Origin: Amycolatopsis marina | GTDB taxonomy: Bacteria > Actinomycetota > Actinomycetes > Mycobacteriales > Pseudonocardiaceae | Assembly: GCF_900111885.1 (NCBI RefSeq) | Contig: NZ_FOKG01000013.1 | Location: 1-64,000, forward strand | DNA: 64,000 nucleotides | Direction: 5' to 3' | In this document: one piece after another, positions 44,432 to 51,587 of the stretch | Position numbering within the stretch: the stretch's first letter is position 1 | Layout of the letters: the number at the start of each line of letters is the position of its first letter | Position numbers and translations under genes: made by a program | Notes under the pieces: generated by a model | What the model was told of the DNA's origin: nothing | What the model saw: only the letters and a program-made list of their open reading frames with translations | The model's database searches: none

Positions 44432-44661
44432 TCGAACGCGACAGGGAACTCCTCGCTCGCCTGCGCAGGGTGAACTCCAACCTCGGCACGGTGGTGGTCG
44501 AGATCATGGCGCAACAGGATGGCGGCGAATTGCCCCCGGACCCCTTGCGCTTGCTCGGGCGGAACTTCGCCGAACTCGGCGACGAACTACTCGCCCGCGC
44601 GGCCGAACGTGACGCCGTGGTGCTTGAGGGAGAGGTCCTGGATCCGCCCGCGATCCATTGA
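44428..44661 (+). CDS. Small helical protein of unknown function
   Basis: 77 residues starting at GTG 44428 inside the stop of the preceding small gene. Acidic, strongly helical sequence: RDRELLARLRRVNSNLGTVV, ALFxELGDELLARAAERDAV-like segments, and no Cys. No family recognised. The coupling implies that both small proteins are made in fixed ratio and may act together. pabB begins 53 bases later and could be cotranscribed. Confidence 0.6.
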   Translation: MIERDRELLARLRRVNSNLGTVVVEIMAQQDGGELPPDPLRLLGRNFAELGDELLARAAERDAVVLEGEVLDPPAIH

Positions 44662-44713
44662 TCCACGCTTCGACCGTACGGGCCGAAGGTCGCCAAGGCG
44701 GTAAGGCGACAAT

Positions 44714-46018
44714 GTGGACATGCGGTTGGTGCGCAGGGTCCTGCGCTCGGAGGTCTCCCCGGAACGGGCGCTGCTCCTGCTCGAGGCGCGCGCTCGTGCC
44801 CGTGGCCTGCCCGCGCCCGCCGCACTGTCCGGCGAGTGGTTCGCCTCCCGTGCGGTTCTCGTACCCAGCCTCGCGACCTCACCGCTCGACAACGCCGGAC
44901 ACGCCTTCGCCGCTGTGGCCCGGAAGGTCACCGTGGAGCCGGGCTCCACCGACGGTGCGGTCGGCGGCGGCTGGTTCGGCTACCTCTCCTACCAGCTCAG
45001 CGACCCGGAGGGCCGAAGCGCGCCGCTGCCCGCCGCCATCGGTGGCTGGGCCGATCACGTGCTACGGCTCGACGCACGAGCGCAATGGTGGTTCGAGGCT
45101 CTGGTACCGGCGGACGAGCCGGAGCCCACCGACCTCGCCGACGAACTGGAGGAGCTACTGGCCGGGCCGGTTCCCGTCCCGACCGGCTGGACACCGGCAC
45201 GACTGGCTCGGCCGGACTCAACGCTGCACGAGGACGCGGTCCGCTCCTGTGTGCGGGCCATTGAGGCGGGTGAGCTGTTCCAGGCGAACATCTGCAGCCG
45301 GTTCGAGAGCACCTTCGACGGCTGCCCTGCCGAGTTGTTCGCCGAGGGTGTCCGGCGGATGCGGCCCCGGCGCGCGGCCTACCTGTCGGGCGAGTGGGGC
45401 GCCGTCGCCTCGCTGTCGCCCGAACTGTTCCTCGCCCGCTCCGGCCGGACCGTCCGCTCGACGCCGATCAAGGGAACCCTGCCACGTCGTGGCCCCGGCG
45501 ACGACCTGCTGGCCGCCCGCCTGCGCGAGTCCACGAAGGACGTCGCGGAGAACGTGATGATCACCGACCTGGTGCGCAACGATCTCGGCCGCGTGTGCGA
45601 GACCGGGAGCGTGCACGTGCCCGACCTGCTCACCGTCACCCCCGCACCCGGCGTGTGGCATCTAGAGTCCACAGTGGAAGGCACACTGGCAGTCGGCAAC
45701 GACGACGCCGACCTGCTCCACGCCACGTTTCCGCCGGGCTCGGTCACCGGCGCGCCGAAGCTGCGCGCACTGGACCTTATCGCCGAGCTGGAACCGGTCG
45801 CGCGCGGTGTCTACACCGGTGCGGTCGGCATGGTCTCGCCGATTGCGGGGCTCGAGTTCAATGTCGCCATCCGGACGTTCGAACTGCACGACGGCAGGGT
45901 CTTCCTCGGGGTCGGTGGTGGCATCACCGCCGAGTCCGACCCGGCCGCGGAGTGGCAGGAATGCCTGCACAAGGCGGCTCCGCTCGAAGAACTGCTGCGG
46001 ACACCACCTCGCCCCTAA
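44714..46018 (+). CDS. pabB: Aminodeoxychorismate synthase component I
   Basis: 434 residues of the chorismate-binding family. N-terminal half GGGWFGYLSYQLSDPEGR; catalytic half with ELFQANICSRFE, SLSPELFLARSGR, STPIKGTLPRRG (Lys-containing PIKGT box), ENVMITDLVRNDLGRVCE, PPGSVTGAPKLRALDLI and VAIRTFELHDGRVFLGVGGGI. Makes 4-amino-4-deoxychorismate for folate with a glutamine amidotransferase encoded elsewhere. GTG 44714 has TAAGGCG upstream; ATG 44720 is equally possible. PIKGT and the absence of a fused TrpG domain favour PabB over TrpE. Confidence 0.9.
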   Translation: MDMRLVRRVLRSEVSPERALLLLEARARARGLPAPAALSGEWFASRAVLVPSLATSPLDNAGHAFAAVARKVTVEPGSTDGAVGGGWFGYLSYQLSDPEGRSAPLPAAIGGWADHVLRLDARAQWWFEALVPADEPEPTDLADELEELLAGPVPVPTGWTPARLARPDSTLHEDAVRSCVRAIEAGELFQANICSRFESTFDGCPAELFAEGVRRMRPRRAAYLSGEWGAVASLSPELFLARSGRTVRSTPIKGTLPRRGPGDDLLAARLRESTKDVAENVMITDLVRNDLGRVCETGSVHVPDLLTVTPAPGVWHLESTVEGTLAVGNDDADLLHATFPPGSVTGAPKLRALDLIAELEPVARGVYTGAVGMVSPIAGLEFNVAIRTFELHDGRVFLGVGGGITAESDPAAEWQECLHKAAPLEELLRTPPRP

Positions 46019-46040
46019 CCCAACCACCACCCCACGCCCG

Positions 46041-46997
46041 TCACTTGCTGGTGTCGAGGACCAGCTTTCCGGTGGTGCCGCGGGACCTCAGCGCCTCGTG
46101 CGCCGCACGCGCCTCGGACAACCCGAACACCCCGCCCGAGATCGCCCGCACGTCACCGGCGAGGGCCAGCTCGAACAGTTCGGACATGGCCTCCCCGAAG
46201 ACGTTGCCCGGCAGGGTGAAGGCGTGCGGCAGCCACATCCCGGACACGGTGGTGGAGTGCTTGAGCAGGGTGGGCAGTACGACGGGCTTCGGCTGCTCCC
46301 TGCTGGCCATTCCGAAGAACGCGAGCCTGCCGAACGGGGCGAGTGCCGCAAGGCTTTCGTCGGTGACCCTGCCACCGGTCATGTCCAGGACGATGTCGAC
46401 GCGCTCACCGCCGTTGGCCGCACGCAGGGCCGCGGTCATGTTCTCCGCGCGCGAGTCCACGGCCTCGTCCGCGCCGAGGCTCCGCGCGAGGTCGCGCTTC
46501 TCCTGGCTGCTCGCCGTGGCGATGACCCTGCCCGCGCCCCAGGCCTTGGCGAGCTGCACCGCGATCGTGCCGACACCGCCCGCTGCCGCGTGCACGACCA
46601 CCGACTCACCCGCACGCAGGTGTGCGTTGCGGCGCAGCAGCATCCAGGCGGTCGTGCCCTGCACGATGAAGGACAGGGCGGTCAGCTCGTCAACGCCGTC
46701 GGGAATGTCGTATGTCCGCGCCGGATCCGCCACCGCGCGCTGCGCGTAACCGCCGCCGTCGATCAGGGACACGACCCGCCTGCCGTCGCCGGTCCTTCCG
46801 GCGACCTCACCGCCGGGCACCAGCGGCAGCTCGCTCGGCGCGAGGTAGGTGTTCTCCGCCTGGTGGGTGTCGGCGTAGTTCACTCCGGCATGGGTGACGT
46901 CGACGAGGACCTGCCCCTCGCCCGGCTCCGGGTCCGGCAGTTCGACCTGCCGCAGCACCTCGGGCCCGCCGAACTCGGTGACCTGCACAGCACGCAT
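46041..46997 (-). CDS. NADPH:quinone oxidoreductase (zinc-less MDR family)
   Basis: 318 residues: the GroES-like N-terminal domain (MRAVQVTEFGGPEVLRQVEL, VTHAGVNYADTHQAENTY) and a Rossmann domain with VVHAAAGGVGTIAVQLAKAWGA. The structural-zinc Cys cluster of true alcohol dehydrogenases is missing, as in QOR. It reduces quinones with NADPH. Divergent from a TetR gene with a shared operator, so probably induced by quinone-like or electrophilic compounds. Confidence 0.92.
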   Translation of the reverse strand: MRAVQVTEFGGPEVLRQVELPDPEPGEGQVLVDVTHAGVNYADTHQAENTYLAPSELPLVPGGEVAGRTGDGRRVVSLIDGGGYAQRAVADPARTYDIPDGVDELTALSFIVQGTTAWMLLRRNAHLRAGESVVVHAAAGGVGTIAVQLAKAWGAGRVIATASSQEKRDLARSLGADEAVDSRAENMTAALRAANGGERVDIVLDMTGGRVTDESLAALAPFGRLAFFGMASREQPKPVVLPTLLKHSTTVSGMWLPHAFTLPGNVFGEAMSELFELALAGDVRAISGGVFGLSEARAAHEALRSRGTTGKLVLDTSK

Positions 46998-47039
46998 GAA
47001 ATGACCACACCCTTCTCGCTCGAATGAGACGATCCTACA

Positions 47040-47065
47040 TATGTCTCAATCAGCGATGAGACATA
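47040..47065. promoter_or_regulatory. Operator between qor and the TetR gene
   Basis: TATGTCTCA (47040-47048) and TGAGACATA (47057-47065) are perfect arms around an eight-base spacer. Further half-sites follow the same pattern: TGAGAC at 47024-47029 and TATGTTTCATC at 47073-47083. TATGTT (47073-47078) is also a fitting -10 box six bases before GTG 47085, making that transcript leaderless and directly blocked by repressor. Confidence 0.75.
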
Positions 47066-47084
47066 CAAGTGATATGTTTCATCG

Positions 47085-47639
47085 GTGGCACCATCCCGTC
47101 CCGATGCCGCCCGCGCCCACGCGGTTGCCCGAGACTGGTTCCTCGCGGGCAGGCGCATCGACATGCGCGACCTCGCCGCCGAGGTGGGGGTCAGCCGCGC
47201 CACGCTCTTCCGTTGGGTGGGCAACCGGGACCAGCTGCTCGGCGAGATCCTCTGGTCATTGGCCGAGCCCGTCTTCGACCGCCGCTACCGTGCGCGCGCC
47301 GAGACGGGCGCCGATCTGGTCGCCGCCACCGTCGGGGAGTTCGCCGCGACGGTGAACGCCGACGAGGCGTTCCGCGGCTTCCTCCGCGCGGAGCCGGAAC
47401 GGGCGCTGCGGGTCCTGACCACGAAGGCAGGCGGCGTCCAGCAGCGCACGATCACGAAGCTGGCCGAGGTGATCCGTGAGCAGGTGCACCTCGGCAACCT
47501 GACACCGCCGTTGCCCGTGCCGGACCTCGCCTACCTGGTGGTCCGGATCGCCGAGTCGTTCATCTACACCGACGTCATCACCGGCGGGCAGCCCGACGCA
47601 GACAAGGCGCGGGAGGCAGTCGCCGCCCTGCTGCGCTGA
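47085..47639 (+). CDS. TetR-type regulator of the QsdR subgroup
   Basis: 184 residues from GTG 47085 with no Shine-Dalgarno. HTH: AGRRIDMRDLAAEVGVSRAT then LFRWVGNRDQLLGEIL; the RATLFRWVGNRD helix is typical of QsdR-like regulators (repressors first described next to a quorum-quenching lactonase). The helical C-terminal domain includes RGFLRAEPERALRVLTTKAG and AYLVVRIAESFIYTDVITG. Controls the divergent quinone reductase, and probably itself, through the operator in between. No lactonase gene is nearby. Confidence 0.88.
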   Translation: MAPSRPDAARAHAVARDWFLAGRRIDMRDLAAEVGVSRATLFRWVGNRDQLLGEILWSLAEPVFDRRYRARAETGADLVAATVGEFAATVNADEAFRGFLRAEPERALRVLTTKAGGVQQRTITKLAEVIREQVHLGNLTPPLPVPDLAYLVVRIAESFIYTDVITGGQPDADKAREAVAALLR

Positions 47640-47656
47640 CTTCGAAGGGAGCCCGC

Positions 47657-47713
47657 AGGAACTGCAAATTCGACCGTCGGAACTGCCAACTCGGGCCCCG
47701 GAAGTGCAAAGTC
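47657..47713. repeat. Three units of the 21-bp repeat after the rsmI stop codon
   Basis: Units start at 47657 (AGGAACTGCAAATTC), 47678 (CGGAACTGCCAACTC) and 47699 (CGGAAGTGCAAAGTC), again exactly 21 bp apart. The last ends three bases from the rsmI stop codon. Same motif and orientation relative to the upstream minus-strand gene as the array after mfd. Confidence 0.88.
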
Positions 47714-47716
47714 GGG

Positions 47717-48562
47717 TCAGGGGCGGGACTGGAGGACCGCGTCGTAGAGCTCCTTCTTGGAGACGCCTGCGGCCGTGGCCACCTCGGCGGCCGCGGACTT
47801 CATCCGTTCGCCCGCCGCCACACGGTCGCGCACCTCGGTGACCAGGTCCGCCATGCTCACCTCGCGCGGCTCGGCGCCCGCCAGCACCACGGTGATCTCC
47901 CCGCGGACACCGTCGGCCGCCCAGTCCGCGAGCTCCGCGAGCCCGCCCCTGCGGACCTCCTCGTAGGTCTTGGTCAGCTCCCGGCACACCGCGGCCCTGC
48001 GGTCCCCGCCGAGGGCCTTCGCGGCATCGGCGAGCGTCACGGCGAGCCGGTGCGGTGACTCGAAGAACACGGTGGTGCGCTCCTCGCCCGCCAGTCCGGC
48101 GAACCAGCGCGCCCTCTCCCCACTCTTGCGCGGGGCGAAGCCCTCGAAGCAGAAGCGGTCCGAAGGGAGCCCGGACAGCGCGAGCGCGGTGGTGACCGCG
48201 GAAGGGCCGGGCAGGCAGGTGACCGGCAGGTCCTCCTCGACGCACGCCGCCACCAGCCGATAGCCGGGGTCGGAGACGCTCGGCATGCCGGCGTCGGTCA
48301 CCAGCAGCACCGTCTCGCCGTCCCGCAGCGCACCCAGCAGCTTCGGCAGGCGGGCCACCTCGACGTCCTCGTAGAAGCTCACCACCCGGCCTGCCGGGGT
48401 GACACCGAGTGCCGTGGTCAGCGACCGCAGGCGCCGCGTGTCCTCGGCGGCGATGACGTCCGCCGAGCCCAGCGCCTGGACGAGCCGCGCGGACGCGTCC
48501 CCCATATCACCGAGCGGGGTGGCGGCCAGCACCAGCCCACCGGCCGGTGGCCTGCTGCTCAT
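47717..48562 (-). CDS. rsmI: 16S rRNA (C1402) 2'-O-ribose methyltransferase
   Basis: 281 residues from ATG 48562 with AGGAG five bases upstream (GTG 48568 is too close to it). SAM-dependent tetrapyrrole-methylase fold: GGLVLAATPLGDMGDASARL, AAEDTRRLRSL, LLVTDAGMPSVSDPGYRLV, CLPGPSAVTTALALSGLPSD and FFESPHRLAVTLADA. Methylates the decoding-site cytidine of 16S rRNA. Divergent from pmt, the same pairing as in mycobacteria. Confidence 0.95.
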   Translation of the reverse strand: MSSRPPAGGLVLAATPLGDMGDASARLVQALGSADVIAAEDTRRLRSLTTALGVTPAGRVVSFYEDVEVARLPKLLGALRDGETVLLVTDAGMPSVSDPGYRLVAACVEEDLPVTCLPGPSAVTTALALSGLPSDRFCFEGFAPRKSGERARWFAGLAGEERTTVFFESPHRLAVTLADAAKALGGDRRAAVCRELTKTYEEVRRGGLAELADWAADGVRGEITVVLAGAEPREVSMADLVTEVRDRVAAGERMKSAAAEVATAAGVSKKELYDAVLQSRP

Positions 48563-48652
48563 TCGCACTCCTCGCGTTGTTCTCGGTACCGATCCAGGCT
48601 AGCGCGCGATCGCGGTACCGAGGCACGGACGACGATCTCACACGGCGGGGCC

Positions 48653-48658
48653 TACGAT
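48653..48658 (+). promoter_or_regulatory. -10 element TACGAT for a leaderless pmt transcript
   Basis: TACGAT ends eight bases before GTG 48667, and no Shine-Dalgarno is present in between, so transcription probably starts at or next to the start codon. Confidence 0.4.
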
Positions 48659-48666
48659 CTCTCCTC

Positions 48667-50241
48667 GTGACCGCGCTGCTGACCCGCACGTCCGGGGACG
48701 GGGCACGTCCGGATCCGGAGCCGTCGACGCGACCACCGAGCGATCGCGAGGCGACCCTACTGGGCAGGCCCATGCCAGGCGATCGGGCCCGCGCCCTGAT
48801 CGTCACGCTCGTACTCACCGCCATCGGCGGCATCGTGCGACTGCAGAACCTCGGCTTCCCGACCGACAAGGGCGCGCCGGTCTTCGACGAGAAGCACTAC
48901 GTCCCGCAGGCCTGGCAGATGCTGCGCAACGGCGGGTACGAGGACAACGCGGGCTACGAACTCGTGGTCCATCCCCCGGTGGCCAAGCAGCTCATCGCCG
49001 TCGGCGAGTGGCTGTTCGGCTACAACGGCTGGGGCTGGCGCTTCAGCGCGGCGATCGTCGGCACCCTGATAATCCTGCTCACCATCAGGATCGCAAGACG
49101 CTTGACCCGGTCGACGCTGCTCGGCGGCGTCGCGGGGATCCTCGTCATCTGCGACGGTGTGCTGCACCTGCAGTCCCGCATGGGGATGCTGGACATCTTC
49201 ATCACGGTCTTCGTGCTCGCCGCGTTCGGCTGCCTGCTGATGGACCGCGAGCAGGTGCGGGAACGACTGGCCGTCGCCGTACGTGAGGGCTGGGTCGACG
49301 AGAGCCCCTACGGTCCCCGGCTCGGCTTCCGCTGGTGGCGGTTCGGCGCGGGAGTGCTGCTCGGTCTCGCCACCGGCGTCAAGTGGTCGGGCGCGTACTA
49401 CATCGTCGCGTTCGGTCTGCTGTGCGTGGCCTTCGACATCGCCGCCCGGCGCGCGGCCGGAGTTCGCAAGCCCTGGCTCGGGGCGCTGCGGCGCGATCTC
49501 GGCCCCGCGATGTGGAATCTCGGCGTGATCGCCGTGCTGGCCTACCTGAGCACCTGGTGGGCCTGGTTCGCCAGCGAGACGGCGACCGATCGCAACTACG
49601 TCGAGATGGAGAACGTGGCCGCGGGCCCGTTCGGCTTCGTGCCCAACGCACTGCGCTCGCTGCTGAGCTACACGTTCAACGTGCTCGACTTCCACGAGTC
49701 GCTGTCCACACCGAAGGACGATCCGCATCCGTGGGAGTCGAAGCCGTGGACGTGGCCGATGGGCCTGCGGCCGATGCTCTACTACTTCGAGAACGGTGAC
49801 AACGCGGCAGGCTGCGGCCAGTCGGAGTGTGTGCGGGCCACGATGCTGATTGGCACACCCGCGTTGTGGTGGCTCTCGTTGCCGATGATCGGCTGGGGTC
49901 TGTGGCGCTCGGTGTTCCGCGCGGACTGGCGCTACGCGGCCGTGCTCGTCGCCTACCTGGCCGGCCTGCTGCCCTGGTTCCTCAACCTGGACCGGCAGAT
50001 GTACTTCTTCTACGCGACCCCGATGGCGCCGTTCCTGATACTCGGCCTGACACTGGCGCTCGGCCAGATACTGGGCAGGGCTCGAGCCGGAGTCGAAAGA
50101 CGCGGGACAGGTCTGCTCGCGGTAGCCCTCTACACAGGACTGGTCGTCGCGAACTTCGTCTGGTTGTGGCCCATCCTCAACGGGGACTCGATCACGAACG
50201 ACCACTGGCAGTCGCAACTGTGGCTGCCGTCGTGGAAATAG
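48667..50241 (+). CDS. pmt: Protein O-mannosyltransferase
   Basis: 524 residues from GTG 48667. GT39-family membrane enzyme with about 11 spans. The catalytic acidic pair stands in the first extracytoplasmic loop: GAPVFDEKHYVPQAWQML (Asp-Glu), followed by VVHPPVAKQLIAVGEWLFG. Later come QSRMGMLDIFITVF and a C-terminal PMT domain (YFFYATPMAPFLILGL, NDHWQSQLWLPSW). Transfers mannose from polyprenyl-phosphate mannose to exported proteins. Orthologous by sequence and by its divergent rsmI neighbour to mycobacterial Rv1002c. Confidence 0.95.
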   Translation: MTALLTRTSGDGARPDPEPSTRPPSDREATLLGRPMPGDRARALIVTLVLTAIGGIVRLQNLGFPTDKGAPVFDEKHYVPQAWQMLRNGGYEDNAGYELVVHPPVAKQLIAVGEWLFGYNGWGWRFSAAIVGTLIILLTIRIARRLTRSTLLGGVAGILVICDGVLHLQSRMGMLDIFITVFVLAAFGCLLMDREQVRERLAVAVREGWVDESPYGPRLGFRWWRFGAGVLLGLATGVKWSGAYYIVAFGLLCVAFDIAARRAAGVRKPWLGALRRDLGPAMWNLGVIAVLAYLSTWWAWFASETATDRNYVEMENVAAGPFGFVPNALRSLLSYTFNVLDFHESLSTPKDDPHPWESKPWTWPMGLRPMLYYFENGDNAAGCGQSECVRATMLIGTPALWWLSLPMIGWGLWRSVFRADWRYAAVLVAYLAGLLPWFLNLDRQMYFFYATPMAPFLILGLTLALGQILGRARAGVERRGTGLLAVALYTGLVVANFVWLWPILNGDSITNDHWQSQLWLPSWK

Positions 50242-50372
50242 ACCGCCACTGACAATTCTCGGCGAACGAGGCTGACAAAACGCGACAGGCTTGTCACCTG
50301 ATACGCCTATTGCCGGAATCGAGAAAGCCGACGACGGTGGTATAGACCACTTCACCGACGAAGGGTTTTGCC

Positions 50373-51566
50373 ATGGTTGGTCGCAGAGCGTTCCTTGCCG
50401 GTCTCGGAGCAGTGGCGCTGGCAGCGCCCACAGCCACCGCGTGGGCGAGCCCCGGACGCAGATCCGCGCAGGCAGGCCTTCCGCTCACCGTGGTGAACAA
50501 CTCCGGCGAGTTCGGCAACGGTTCCATCCGGATGTACATCGTCGGTTCCGATCTGGAGACGAAGACGCAGTCTCGGGTGACCGCCGACGGCCGACTGGTT
50601 CCGGTGTCGTTGTCGGACAACGGCTCCGACGGTTTCGCCGACTACGCGATCCCGTTGGCCGGCTCGGGCGAGACCATGCTGAGCCTGCCGAGCATGTCCG
50701 GCCGGATCTACTTCGCCCTTGGTGGGGAACTGAAGTTCAGGGTCGTCGCCGACGGCAACGGCAATCCGGCACTGCAGTACCCGGCGGGCTGGGTCGAGTC
50801 CGATCCGAACTTCCGGCTGTTGCACGACAGCGTCGAGTTCACCTATGTCGCGCCGGGTGTCGGCGATCTCAATCCCGGCATGTACTGCAACACGACGATG
50901 GTCGACCAGTTCAGCGTTCCGCTCGCCATCAGGCTGGACGGTTCCCGTTTCCAGACGACGGGAACGCTGGTTGCCGGCGGCAGGCAGAAGATCTTCTCCC
51001 AGATCCGGGCCCAGGCTGGCTTCTCGTCACTTGTGGTGGACGACCTGCGCGTTCTCGCACCGGGTCACGGGCTGGACGCGGGCCGGTTCGACAGCGGCTA
51101 CTACCGTTCCTATGTGGACAAGGTTTGGCACACCTACCGCGGAACCGACCTGCGGATCCGGACGAACAGGGGACTGTTCACGGGCAGGGTGGATTCCGCC
51201 GACCAGTTCACATTCCTCAGCGACGGCGGCGAACGAACCGCACCATTCGCCAGGCCCAGCACCCGGGACGTCCTGTTCTGCGACGGCGCACTCACCTCGC
51301 CGAACGACGGAATCACCGGCCCTGTCGGAGCCATTCTCGCCGCCGGGCTCAACAGGTCGACACTGCACAGCCATGCCGACCAGCCGACGACCGACGCGGG
51401 CTCCTTCTACCGTGATCCCGTCACCAATCACTACGCCAGAATCATGCACGCCAACACAGTGGACGGGCGGGCGTACGGCTTCGCCTACGACGACGTGGCG
51501 GAGTACGCCTCCTACGTCCAGGACGGCAGCCCGTCCCGGTTCACCGTGACCCTGACGCCGTTCTGA
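50373..51566 (+). CDS. Secreted GH64 beta-1,3-glucanase
   Basis: 397 residues. The signal has a twin-arginine look (GRRAFLAGLGAVALAAP, cleavage after AWA). The mature part matches GH64 laminaripentaose-producing glucanases: LPLTVVNNSGEFGNGSIRMY, SGRIYFALGGELKFRVVADG, VESDPNFRLLHDSVEFTYV with the acidic residues, GMYCNTTMVDQFSVPLAI, and GNxRDVLFCDGAL-like segments. It attacks beta-1,3-glucan of fungi or algae outside the cell. A TGACAA/TTGTCA inverted repeat (50273-50296) lies about 77 bp upstream and may be regulatory. Convergent with the kinase gene. Confidence 0.88.
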   Translation: MVGRRAFLAGLGAVALAAPTATAWASPGRRSAQAGLPLTVVNNSGEFGNGSIRMYIVGSDLETKTQSRVTADGRLVPVSLSDNGSDGFADYAIPLAGSGETMLSLPSMSGRIYFALGGELKFRVVADGNGNPALQYPAGWVESDPNFRLLHDSVEFTYVAPGVGDLNPGMYCNTTMVDQFSVPLAIRLDGSRFQTTGTLVAGGRQKIFSQIRAQAGFSSLVVDDLRVLAPGHGLDAGRFDSGYYRSYVDKVWHTYRGTDLRIRTNRGLFTGRVDSADQFTFLSDGGERTAPFARPSTRDVLFCDGALTSPNDGITGPVGAILAAGLNRSTLHSHADQPTTDAGSFYRDPVTNHYARIMHANTVDGRAYGFAYDDVAEYASYVQDGSPSRFTVTLTPF

Positions 51567-51587
51567 CCTGGTGCCGCGTGACGACAA

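Noticed and set aside
50273..50296. TGACAA/TTGTCA inverted repeat before the GH64 glucanase as a firm operator
   Set aside because: Six-base arms with a 12-base spacer are expected by chance at this length scale; kept only as a remark in the gene entry.
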